This document shows positions 43,356-51,097 of a DNA stretch of 64,000 bases, one piece after another (position 1 is the first letter of the stretch; each line of letters starts with the position of its first letter). The notes under the pieces are model-generated. The model saw only the letters and a list, made by a program, of their open reading frames with translations, had not been told where the DNA came from and did not search any database. The DNA lies in the NCBI GenBank assembly GCA_017509685.1, contig JAFWPA010000009.1, forward strand, positions 140,351 to 204,350, written 5' to 3'. Source of the stretch: Bacteroidales bacterium (GTDB lineage: Bacteria; Bacteroidota; Bacteroidia; Bacteroidales; UBA932). Both the position numbers and the translations under genes were made by a program.

Positions 43356-43742
43356 TTACTTCTGGAAGGTGTAGGAAGTGAGCTCATGGTCACCGCTGTA
43401 GGTGTAGATGAGCGTAACCTTTACACCCTTGAGATCCAGGGGAAGAGTGAGCAGGGAGCGGTCGTTGTCGATGGCCTTGCAGCGATTGAGGAAAGCGTCG
43501 GAAGCTTTCTTGTTGCAGGCGTTCTTCTCGCCATTCAGCGTCCAGTAGTGTACGCCTACCTCCATCTTGGTGAGACCGGCCTGGGCAAAGCCCTCGTCAA
43601 TGCCGTAGGCAAGGATGTCCATGTTGTCGAAGAAGCTTTCGTCAATTTTGACGTGGTACATAACGGTGCCTGTCTCAAGGGGCTGGCAGGAGGAAACCAG
43701 AAGGGCCATCACAGCGGCCACAATGGCAAAAATCTTTTTCAT
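43356..43742 (-). CDS. Small lipoprotein, unknown function
   Basis: 128 residues, lipobox Cys19 (LLVSSC). The mature part is small and beta/alpha mixed (VMYHVKIDESFFDNMDILAY; VTLIYTYSGDHELTSYTF) with two further Cys-Asn and Arg-Cys contexts at about 75 and 87. It is third in a probable operon behind a small membrane protein and another lipoprotein (gap 20 bases). I do not recognise the family. Confidence 0.6.
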   Translation of the reverse strand: MKKIFAIVAAVMALLVSSCQPLETGTVMYHVKIDESFFDNMDILAYGIDEGFAQAGLTKMEVGVHYWTLNGEKNACNKKASDAFLNRCKAIDNDRSLLTLPLDLKGVKVTLIYTYSGDHELTSYTFQK

Positions 43743-43762
43743 GGTTTTAATGGGTTAAGGGG

Positions 43763-44335
43763 TTATTTCCATTCACCGTGAGTGCCGTTACCGTTAGCAT
43801 CCACAGACTGTAAATAGGACTTGCTGAAATGACCTTCTTCAAAACGTTGGGCAACCTTTGTGCCGCTGGCAGGAACGGGGCCCGAGACGGTTACGCGGAC
43901 TCCGCCCTCTCCAATCAGCTTGCCGTCCTTATTGTAAAAGTAGATCCAGGCCGAAGGGGAAGGAAGGATATAATCCATCGTTTCCACTGCCTTCACATCA
44001 TCAAGGGTCTTTCCGGCCTTGAGGGTAGTGGTAAGGTTGTAGCCCATCTCCAGCGGGAGTTTCACGGCTGTATACTCCACCTTGAAATCGGCCGATACAA
44101 TCTTCTCGCTCACCTTGGAACCGTTGGTGGCATCCAGATATTCCAGGTTGAAGTCAAAGTACTGCAGCATGGCACGCGTGGTCTGGAAACTGTACTCCAC
44201 CACCACTTTGGCAATCTGGGTGTCGGGGTCGTTACCGGAAGGGGTGTCGCCACCAGGGGTGTTGTCTTTCTGACATGCGGTAAAAGCCAGGGCGCAGCAA
44301 AGGACGGCTGCGAGCGTCATCATAGTTTTTTTCAT
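43763..44335 (-). CDS. Small lipoprotein, unknown function
   Basis: 190 residues, lipobox Cys21 (ALAFTAC), then a Gly/Pro/Asp-rich spacer and a beta-rich domain (VVVEYSFQTTRAMLQYFDFN; AWIYFYNKDGKLIGEGG). Its signal-peptide coding sequence closely resembles that of the clostripain gene (shared TLA-VLCCA core, similar at DNA level), suggesting a duplicated leader. It is the second gene of the 44543-43356 group, 7 bases after the small membrane protein stop. Confidence 0.6.
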   Translation of the reverse strand: MKKTMMTLAAVLCCALAFTACQKDNTPGGDTPSGNDPDTQIAKVVVEYSFQTTRAMLQYFDFNLEYLDATNGSKVSEKIVSADFKVEYTAVKLPLEMGYNLTTTLKAGKTLDDVKAVETMDYILPSPSAWIYFYNKDGKLIGEGGVRVTVSGPVPASGTKVAQRFEEGHFSKSYLQSVDANGNGTHGEWK

Positions 44336-44342
44336 AACACTA

Positions 44343-44543
44343 CTATTTATTAGGATTATTGGTTTTCAGCAATTGTTTGATTTCCTGTTCCAGTTTCCAG
44401 TTCCGGTCAATGAAGTCGGAGATTCCCCCCATCAGCTCCCGCGTGCGCCAGTGGTAATACAGCACGCCCAGCACCAGGCCGATGATGAGCAGGCTTACCA
44501 CCGTTGAAAGGGCAACCGCCAGTATGAAGGAGAATGTTTCCAC
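44343..44543 (-). CDS. Small single-span membrane protein
   Basis: 66 residues with one transmembrane helix (SFILAVALSTVVSLLIIGLVLGVLYY) and a basic/amphipathic C-terminal tail (WKLEQEIKQLLKTNNPNK). GTG at 44543 is chosen because the only upstream start of the frame (TTG 44567) overlaps the TACCTTTG promoter element at 44572-44565. It begins a group with two lipoproteins, divergent from an AraC-type regulator. Function unknown. Confidence 0.45.
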   Translation of the reverse strand: METFSFILAVALSTVVSLLIIGLVLGVLYYHWRTRELMGGISDFIDRNWKLEQEIKQLLKTNNPNK

Positions 44544-44564
44544 TTTTTTCCGAACTTTCTGCCG

Positions 44565-44653
44565 CAAAGGTACAAAATGTCCGGAAAAGTATTGTTCTCA
44601 CGGCGCACAACTTTGTACTCCTGGCGCACAAATGACTATTTTTCGTATCTTTG
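44565..44653. promoter_or_regulatory. Divergent control region with a 21-bp-spaced direct repeat
   Basis: TACCTTTG on the minus strand (44572-44565) serves the small membrane protein; TATCTTTG on the plus strand (44646-44653) serves the AraC-type regulator. Between them GGCGCACAA occurs twice in the same orientation (44602-44610 and 44623-44631), exactly 21 bases apart, the spacing of AraC-family half-sites. This may be the regulator's own operator. Confidence 0.5.
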
Positions 44654-44672
44654 CCATTGCAAAATGCCTATT

Positions 44673-46340
44673 ATGAAGCCATTATTCGTATTTCTTACCG
44701 CAGCCGCCATCCTTTGCTGCGCCCAGCCCAAACAGGCGCCGAATACGGCCGATGACAGCCGCTACCAGTGGGAAAGCATCCGCCACTACCTGCTGGAGGA
44801 GCCGGAACACGCCCTGGCCATGGTGGACACTGCCCAGATGAGGGGCGTGGCCGATGTGAACTATGCCAACTGGATGCGCGCGCAAGTTTACCTGGCAGGC
44901 GGCTCAAAGGAAGACCTTGCCAAGGCAGAGGAATATTGCCTGGCGGTACTGGACAACCAGGATCCGGTGGCCGACAGCCTGCAGCGGGTAAAGACCTACC
45001 ATCTGCTGGTAGACATCAACCAACGGGACCCCAAGACGTATGATGACGCCATCCATTATGCCCTTGACGGGGCCCGGATTTCCCACGAAAACGGTTGGAA
45101 CGGCGAAGAAGCGCAGTTCTATTTTGACGCCGGAGAGACCATGGAAAAGGTACAGCGGGGCAGCGGAACCGAATACCTGGACCGTAGCCTGGAAATGTTC
45201 CGCGGAAGCACGAACATCAAAGCCCTTCCCATGTTCTCCTATTATCTTGGCAGCGTGACGCGGATGGCCGTCAACAATGAAGATTATGCCCGTGCCGTGG
45301 CGCTCACCCAGGAGCGCGAACAAGTGATAGACCGCATAGAGAAGGAATATACCACCGCGCCGGCAGGTTATATTGACCAGCAGCGCGCCTACGTTTACAG
45401 CCTCCTGGCCTACTGCCAGTACCAGCTGGGTGACAAAGCCGCCGCCGCCCGCAGTGCGCAGGCCTTTGAGAAAACTAAGTGCAGCCAGTTGCCGGAGCAT
45501 CAGCACGACATCTTCAACTACTATGTCATTTCCGGGAACGCCCGGCGCATCAACGAGCTTTTCGCCGTTCTGGAACCTTACTACCGGGAGCGGGAGGATA
45601 CCGTTTCCACCGACTACGCCATCCTTCTGCAGTCCTATTCCATCGGCCTGGACAAGTTGGGCCGAAGCCACGAGGCCTACGAGCAGCTCACCCGCTACAC
45701 CGTGCTCACCGACAGCCTCACGCAGCGCGAACGTCGCAGCGAGACGCTGATGTGGGCCCAGCAGATGCGTACGCAGGAAAAGGAAATGCAAATCAAGGAG
45801 CGGGAGGCCGAAGCCCGGCTCCACTGGGTCATCATTGCGGGACTGGTCCTTCTGCTGGTCATCGTGGGTGTGGCGCTCTGGCGCATCTGGCTGGCGCATC
45901 AGCGGCTGAAAGAGAAGAACCGCCAGCTCTACGAAACCGTGCAGCAGATGCTGCAGCAGCAGGAAAAGGAGCAGGAAAAGGCTCTGTCGGCTCCAGAATC
46001 GGCATCCCAGCAACTGTATGGCCGGCTGTGCCAGCTGATGCGGGAGCAGCAGCCTTACACCGACAGCGACCTCAACCGGGATGCCGTGGCGCAGATGCTG
46101 GGAACCAACTACAACGCCGTAGCGGCCGCCATCCGCGAGTTTGCCGATGGCGCCACGCTGGGAGAGTTCCTGGACGACTGGCGCATCCGCCACGCCGCCG
46201 GCCTGCTGCGGGACAGCAACGATCCTGTAGGTTTGGTTGGAGAAATGAGCGGCTTCGCTTCCCGAAGCCACTTCAACACCCTGTTCCGCGAAAAGTTCAA
46301 GCTTTCCCCCACGGAATACCGCAAGGCGGCCAGGGGTTAA
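44673..46340 (+). CDS. Membrane-anchored AraC-family regulator with periplasmic TPR sensor
   Basis: 555 residues (three more if ATG 44664 is used). N-terminal signal with lipobox-like LCC, a TPR-type helical region (about 30-370), one transmembrane helix (HWVIIAGLVLLLVIVGVALW, about 390-410), a coiled coil (QLYETVQQMLQQQEKEQEKA) and a C-terminal AraC HTH pair. The pair reads LNRDAVAQMLGTNYNAVAAAIREF and VGEMSGFASRSHFNTLFREKFKLSPTEYRK. Signal reception outside and DNA binding inside in one chain resembles hybrid or one-component PUL regulators. It is divergent from the lipoprotein group that it may control. Confidence 0.82.
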   Translation: MKPLFVFLTAAAILCCAQPKQAPNTADDSRYQWESIRHYLLEEPEHALAMVDTAQMRGVADVNYANWMRAQVYLAGGSKEDLAKAEEYCLAVLDNQDPVADSLQRVKTYHLLVDINQRDPKTYDDAIHYALDGARISHENGWNGEEAQFYFDAGETMEKVQRGSGTEYLDRSLEMFRGSTNIKALPMFSYYLGSVTRMAVNNEDYARAVALTQEREQVIDRIEKEYTTAPAGYIDQQRAYVYSLLAYCQYQLGDKAAAARSAQAFEKTKCSQLPEHQHDIFNYYVISGNARRINELFAVLEPYYREREDTVSTDYAILLQSYSIGLDKLGRSHEAYEQLTRYTVLTDSLTQRERRSETLMWAQQMRTQEKEMQIKEREAEARLHWVIIAGLVLLLVIVGVALWRIWLAHQRLKEKNRQLYETVQQMLQQQEKEQEKALSAPESASQQLYGRLCQLMREQQPYTDSDLNRDAVAQMLGTNYNAVAAAIREFADGATLGEFLDDWRIRHAAGLLRDSNDPVGLVGEMSGFASRSHFNTLFREKFKLSPTEYRKAARG

Positions 46341-46344
46341 CGCC

Positions 46345-47070
46345 CTATTGCTGGTCTATTCCCCGCCGAATGTCGTAGGAGTCGGCCACCAGGTGCTTGG
46401 TCATGCGTTTCTGCGCCTTCTTCAAGGCCCAGAAGCAGCCCAGGAGGATAACCAGGGAGATGACGCCGCTGAGTTCCGGCGTAACTGCTGCCGTCATGGC
46501 GATGGTGTCATAGATACCGTGGGCCAGCACCGGATACAGCCACATCTTGAGGCCGGCGCCCGGAGCGCGGTACTTGTCAAAGTGGTTGAGGGAATAATAA
46601 TAGCCCATGATCACGGCAAAGGCGAAATGGCCGGGAATGGCGGTAAGGGACCGGCCGATACCGGTAGTCACCCATGCGGAACCGGCAGCAAACAGGTATT
46701 CGATGTTCTCGAAGGCCGCGAAGCCCATTCCCACGCACACAGCGTACACAATACCATCCATGCGCTCGTCAAAGTCCCTGCACTTGCGCAGGAACAGCCA
46801 CAACAGGAACAGCTTGGCCGATTCCTCCGGAATAGCGGCGCCGAAAAACGCCGTGCGGAAGGCATCCCCAATGGACTGAATTTCCGCCGGAAACAATCCT
46901 ACCCGCATGGACGGAATGGAAATGAACAGCGATGCAAAGACGGACAGGCAGCCGAAGAAGAAAGCCTTCACCAGGTTCTTGGTGGGTTCCCGCTGCAGCT
47001 TATCCTGCTGATACGTGTAATAAATCAAGATGAGGGCTGGCAAAACCGCCAGGGCAACTACTGTTAGCAT
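46345..47070 (-). CDS. PrsW-family intramembrane metalloprotease
   Basis: 241 residues with seven to eight hydrophobic segments. The PrsW motifs are visible: IPEESAK (EExxK), GFAAFENIEYL (FExxxY) and HGIYD (HxxxD), plus AIPGHFAFAVIMGYY. PrsW proteases cut anti-sigma factors in the membrane in Bacillus; the target here is unknown. The frame is open 60 codons upstream, but the ATG at 47070 gives the standard N terminus and follows a TATTTTTG box (47095-47088). It converges on the AraC-type regulator gene. Confidence 0.85.
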   Translation of the reverse strand: MLTVVALAVLPALILIYYTYQQDKLQREPTKNLVKAFFFGCLSVFASLFISIPSMRVGLFPAEIQSIGDAFRTAFFGAAIPEESAKLFLLWLFLRKCRDFDERMDGIVYAVCVGMGFAAFENIEYLFAAGSAWVTTGIGRSLTAIPGHFAFAVIMGYYYSLNHFDKYRAPGAGLKMWLYPVLAHGIYDTIAMTAAVTPELSGVISLVILLGCFWALKKAQKRMTKHLVADSYDIRRGIDQQ

Positions 47071-47087
47071 ATCCAGTTTCTTTTCCG

Positions 47088-47116
47088 CAAAAATACGGAA
47101 AAATCCTTTATCTTTG
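47088..47116. promoter_or_regulatory. Divergent promoter pair prsW-like (-) / aro operon (+)
   Basis: TATTTTTG on the minus strand (47095-47088) and TATCTTTG on the plus strand (47109-47116). The latter ends 6 bases before the aroB ATG at 47123, so the aro operon message is nearly leaderless. No trp/tyr-type leader peptide or attenuator is present upstream of aroB. Confidence 0.55.
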
Positions 47117-47122
47117 TATTCT

Positions 47123-48088
47123 ATGACGGAGGAATTGATACAGCCGGCCGATGTTGTGGCCTGTCTGGCCCGCGAACCGGAAGTGTTTGTGGTGTTTGAC
47201 CAGCATGTAGAGTGGGTGGTCAAGGACCTTCCCTGGCCCAAGCATCCCATCTACACATCCGAGGCCCTCAAGACCCTGAGCACGGCAGAGGATATCTGCC
47301 GATGGCTCATGGAAGCCGGCGCCTCCCGCAGCGCCCTGGTTCTGGCCGTGGGCGGCGGTATCACCACCGACATCGCCGGATTCGCCGCGGGCATCTATAA
47401 GCGCGGCATCCGCTACGCCAACCTGCCCACCACACTGCTCTCGCAGGTGGATGCAGCCATCGGCGGAAAAACCGGCGTAAACCTGGACGGCTACAAGAAT
47501 ATGCTGGGCGTCTTCCGCATGCCGGAGGTCACCTTCCTCTGTGCCGATGTCCTTCGCACCCTCCCCCGCCGCGAATTCCTCTCCGGCCTGGCCGAACTCC
47601 TGAAAACCTTCCTGATTGGAGACGCCGGGGCTTATCGGCAAGCCCTCAAGGGCGTTACGCAGGAACTGATTGCCAGGGCGGCGGAGATTAAGGCCGATAT
47701 CGTGGCACAGGACCCCGAGGAGCACGGCATACGCGCCAAACTGAACCTGGGCCATACCTTCGGGCATGCCATCGAGCACGAGGCCCGCTTGCGCGGAGAC
47801 GACATCTCCCACGGGGAGGCCGTGGCCATGGGTATCATCCTGGCGGCGCGGCTGTCGGAAGCCCTGGGTATCGGCGAAAAAGGTCTTGCACAGCAGCTGG
47901 AGGCCGATTTCCAGGCCGCCGGCTTGCCCACCCGCTGTCCCTACCCGCTGGCAACCCTGAAAGAGGCCATGGGCAAGGACAAGAAGGCCCTGGGCGGCGG
48001 AAAGGTGAAGTTTGTGCTGCCCGTCAAGCCCGGAGAGGTAGTCTTCCATGAAATGAATCCCTATGATTTGCACTTCGATACAGAATAA
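47123..48088 (+). CDS. aroB: 3-dehydroquinate synthase
   Basis: 321-residue enzyme of the shikimate pathway, converting DAHP to 3-dehydroquinate with NAD and a divalent metal. The NAD-binding LAVGGGITTDIAGFAAGIYKRG-type block, the IGGKTGVNLDGYKNMLG loop, and the metal ligands in GLAELLKTFLIGD and NLGHTFGHAIEHE are intact. It starts directly after a promoter and overlaps the fusion gene by 26 bases, the beginning of a four-gene coupled operon (aroB, aroD-aroA, aroC, CDF). AroB itself is a metalloenzyme (Zn or Co), relevant to the metal theme of the operon. Confidence 0.95.
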   Translation: MTEELIQPADVVACLAREPEVFVVFDQHVEWVVKDLPWPKHPIYTSEALKTLSTAEDICRWLMEAGASRSALVLAVGGGITTDIAGFAAGIYKRGIRYANLPTTLLSQVDAAIGGKTGVNLDGYKNMLGVFRMPEVTFLCADVLRTLPRREFLSGLAELLKTFLIGDAGAYRQALKGVTQELIARAAEIKADIVAQDPEEHGIRAKLNLGHTFGHAIEHEARLRGDDISHGEAVAMGIILAARLSEALGIGEKGLAQQLEADFQAAGLPTRCPYPLATLKEAMGKDKKALGGGKVKFVLPVKPGEVVFHEMNPYDLHFDTE

Positions 48089-50045
48089 GGAACTGTCCCA
48101 GATCCAGGCCCTGCTGCAGCAACTGGAGATGGCCGAAATCCGCCTGGACCGCTGCGCCCTGGAGGAAGAGGATGTGGACCTGCTCTTCGGAGAATCCGAC
48201 GTCCCGCTCATCGCCACCTGCCGCCTGGCCGAGGAACCCCAGGCCCCGGAAATCCTGGAAAACGCCATCCAGGCCGGCGCCAAGTACGTGGACCTGGAGA
48301 TGGAGGCCCCCGCCGCCGTGGGCCGGCGCATCCGGGAAGCCTGCCGCTCCTACGGAACCGTGCTCATCCGTTCCTACCATAATTATGAATGTACGCCGCC
48401 GCGGGAGGTGCTCCTTTCCATCCTGGAGCGCGCCCGCACGTTTGGCGGCGAAGTGGTGAAAATTGTCACCACGGCCACTTCCCCAGCCGATAACGATATT
48501 ATCTTAAGCCTCTATGAAACGACCGCTCCCGGCACGCTGGTGGCTTTCTGTATGGGAGAAGCGGGCCGGCCTTCCCGGATGGAAGCCCTGAAACGGGGCG
48601 CACCCTTCACCTATGCCTGTTTAAGCCAGGAAGAGGCCACGGCCCCCGGCCAGTGGACCACTGAGGAGATGCAGCAGGCCCTGTACGACGATTTCCGCTT
48701 TGTCCGGGCCCAGAACCTGCCCATGCCATCTTCCAAGAGTTTCGCCCAGCGGGCCATCATCGCCGCCGCCCTTGCCCAGGGAACTTCCCGCCTGGACGGC
48801 TATTCGCCCTGCGGGGACAATGAGAGCGCTCTGGCAGCCGCCAGGGCCCTGGGAGCCCGGATTGAGGTAAAAGGGAACACTCTTGTCATAGATGGAATCG
48901 GTGCCCGGCCCGGATGCCTGAACCTGACCGAACTGCACACCGGAGAGTCCGGCTTCCTCACCCGCCTGATGATTCCGCTGCTGGCGGCGTTATCGGAAAA
49001 GCCGGTTCGGGTAACGGGAGAAAAGACGCTGCTTCAGCGCCCGCTTACCAGCGCACACGATATTATGGCCGCTTTCGGCGTGCGGCTTTATCCGGAAAAT
49101 AACACCAATGTCAGCGACGACAGGAAGGTAGACTGCTACCTCCCGCTCAAGGTGGCGGGCCCGCTGATTCCCGGACGGGCCGATGTCTCCGGAAAGGGCG
49201 GCTCGCAGCTCATCTCCGGCCTGCTGGCCGCGCTGCCGCTGATGGACGGCAAGTCCACCGTGTACGTGCACGACCCCCGCAGCATCCCCTACCTGTTCAT
49301 AACGGTAGACGTGCTTAAGAAATTCGGCATCCGGATGGGCAGCGAGATGGAAGGCGACGACGAATTCATGGAAACCCAGGACTGGAGCCTGTGCACCGGC
49401 CTCAACTTCCATATCAAGGGCGGCCAGCGGTATCAGGCGGCCGATTTCGCCATCGAGGCCGACTGGTCCGGCGCCGCACCCTTCCTCACCGCGGGCGCCG
49501 TCTTCGGCGATGTGGAGGTCACCGGCCTGGACACCACCAGCTTGCAGGCCGATATCTCCATCCTGGACATCCTGATGCAGGCCGGCGCCAGTATGTCCCA
49601 ACTGGACGAGCCCACGGGCAGCATCCACATCAAGCGGGCGCCCCTGAGCCCCTTCAACGCAGACCTGAACAACTGCCCGGACCTCTTCCCCATGGTGGCG
49701 GTCCTGGCGGCCTTCTGCCCCGGCGAAAGCCATATCCTGGGCGTGCAGCGCCTGCGCCACAAAGAGACGGATCGCGCGCAGGCCATCGAGCAGATGCTGT
49801 TGCAGATGGGCGTCCCGGTAAGTATAGACGACGACCAGATGACCATCACGGGCATGGGGCTAAGCCAGCGCCTGGCCACCGGTCATCTCCTGAAAGGCGG
49901 TAACTACGCGTCCCACGCCGACCACCGGATGGTGATGGCCCTGAAAGTAGCCTCCCTGGGAGCCGACAGCCCGGTTGTCATAGACGACACCACCTGCGTA
50001 GCCAAGTCCTTCCCCGGTTTCAACGAATTGTTTGACAAGCTATGA
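48063..50045 (+). CDS. aroD-aroA: Bifunctional type I 3-dehydroquinate dehydratase / EPSP synthase fusion
   Basis: 660 residues joining two shikimate enzymes. Residues 1-215 are a type I (Schiff-base) dehydroquinase with His106 (SYHNY), Lys133 (VVKIV) and the closing PGQW loop. Residues about 217-660 are EPSP synthase: PSSKSFAQRA (K225, R230), GESGFLTR, NCPDLFPM (D540) and RLRHKETDR. Both active sites look complete. The fusion skips shikimate dehydrogenase and kinase, whose genes are not in the window. It starts inside aroB and ends 4 bases into aroC, so all products are translated together. Confidence 0.9.
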   Translation: MICTSIQNKELSQIQALLQQLEMAEIRLDRCALEEEDVDLLFGESDVPLIATCRLAEEPQAPEILENAIQAGAKYVDLEMEAPAAVGRRIREACRSYGTVLIRSYHNYECTPPREVLLSILERARTFGGEVVKIVTTATSPADNDIILSLYETTAPGTLVAFCMGEAGRPSRMEALKRGAPFTYACLSQEEATAPGQWTTEEMQQALYDDFRFVRAQNLPMPSSKSFAQRAIIAAALAQGTSRLDGYSPCGDNESALAAARALGARIEVKGNTLVIDGIGARPGCLNLTELHTGESGFLTRLMIPLLAALSEKPVRVTGEKTLLQRPLTSAHDIMAAFGVRLYPENNTNVSDDRKVDCYLPLKVAGPLIPGRADVSGKGGSQLISGLLAALPLMDGKSTVYVHDPRSIPYLFITVDVLKKFGIRMGSEMEGDDEFMETQDWSLCTGLNFHIKGGQRYQAADFAIEADWSGAAPFLTAGAVFGDVEVTGLDTTSLQADISILDILMQAGASMSQLDEPTGSIHIKRAPLSPFNADLNNCPDLFPMVAVLAAFCPGESHILGVQRLRHKETDRAQAIEQMLLQMGVPVSIDDDQMTITGMGLSQRLATGHLLKGGNYASHADHRMVMALKVASLGADSPVVIDDTTCVAKSFPGFNELFDKL

Positions 50046-51097
50046 ATACATTTGGAAACAAATTCAGGATCAGTATTTTCGGCGAATCTCACGGGCCGCG
50101 TATCGGCGTTACCGTAGACGGTGTACTGCCCGGCATCCCGCTGTGCGAAGAGGACTTCGCCGAGGACCTGGCCCGCCGCAAGGCTGGCGCCCTGGGCACC
50201 ACACCCCGCACGGAAGACGACTTCCCGCAGATAGTCTCCGGCGTGTATGAAGGCCATACCACCGGCGCTCCGCTCACCATCCTCTTCCGCAACGAGAACA
50301 CGCGGTCGGAAGACTACGAGGGCTTCCGGGAGCATCCGCGTCCCGGCCACGCCGATTTTACCGCCAACCTCAAATACGGCGGCTTCAACGATCCCCGCGG
50401 CGGTGGCCATTTCAGCGGTCGCATCACGCTGGGCGTGGTGGCGGCGGGCGTCGTCGCCAAGAAAATGCTGTACTTCGCCAAGTTCCATGCCCAGCTGGTG
50501 GAAGTGGGCGGGCTGGCAGAAGCATCGGCCTGGCCGGATGCCCTGAAAGCTGCACAGGCCGAGGGTGATTCCCTGGGCGGCGTAGTGGAATGCACGGTGG
50601 AGGGGCTTCCCATCGGCCTGGGAGAACCCTTCTGGAACAGCGTAGAATCCCTGGTTTCCCATGCCATTTTCGCCATTCCCGGCGTACGCGGCATCGAATT
50701 CGGCGACGGCTTTGCCGCTTCCCGCATGAAAGGCTCCGAGCACAACGACCCCTTCCCGGAGCACAAGTGCCACCACGACGAACCGGGGCACCAATGCTGC
50801 CACGGGGAACATGAAGAAGGCCACCAGTGCTGCCACGGGGAGCACGAGGAAGGCGGCGAGCACCACTGCTGCGGCCGGCACAAGCCCCCCCAGCCGCCCG
50901 TGACCAACCATGCCGGCGGCGTGAACGGCGGCATCACCAACGGCAACCCGCTGGTGTTCCGCGTGGCGTTCAAGCCCACCGCCAGCATCGCCAAGGCAGG
51001 CATCCCCGGGCGCCACGACGTTTGCTTCGCGCTGCGCACGCCCGTGATTGTAGAGGCCATGGCCGCCATCGTCCTCACAGACCTGGCACTGGGATAA
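50042..51097 (+). CDS. aroC: Chorismate synthase with a His/Cys-rich insertion
   Basis: 351-residue FMN-dependent enzyme making chorismate from EPSP. Family blocks include SIFGESHGPRIGVTVDG, RPGHADFT, GGFNDPRGGGHFSGR, ASRMKGSEHNDPF and TNHAGGVNGGITNG. Between the last two (about residues 239-286), where relatives have about a dozen residues, sits an insert with 7 Cys and 12 His. It contains an 11-residue tandem repeat GHQCCHGEHEE (249-259 and 260-270) and a third CC at 276-277. The rest of the enzyme is complete, so it is probably active. The insert looks like a metal-binding loop; the coupled downstream gene is a metal exporter. Confidence 0.92.
   Translation: MNTFGNKFRISIFGESHGPRIGVTVDGVLPGIPLCEEDFAEDLARRKAGALGTTPRTEDDFPQIVSGVYEGHTTGAPLTILFRNENTRSEDYEGFREHPRPGHADFTANLKYGGFNDPRGGGHFSGRITLGVVAAGVVAKKMLYFAKFHAQLVEVGGLAEASAWPDALKAAQAEGDSLGGVVECTVEGLPIGLGEPFWNSVESLVSHAIFAIPGVRGIEFGDGFAASRMKGSEHNDPFPEHKCHHDEPGHQCCHGEHEEGHQCCHGEHEEGGEHHCCGRHKPPQPPVTNHAGGVNGGITNGNPLVFRVAFKPTASIAKAGIPGRHDVCFALRTPVIVEAMAAIVLTDLALG
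50786..50851 (+). repeat. 33-bp in-frame tandem repeat within aroC
   Basis: Two head-to-tail 33-base units (50786-50818 and 50819-50851) encode identical 11-residue His/Cys units but differ at several third-codon positions. The duplication is therefore not fresh; the protein repeat has been kept while codons drifted, which points to selection on the amino acids. Confidence 0.8.
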
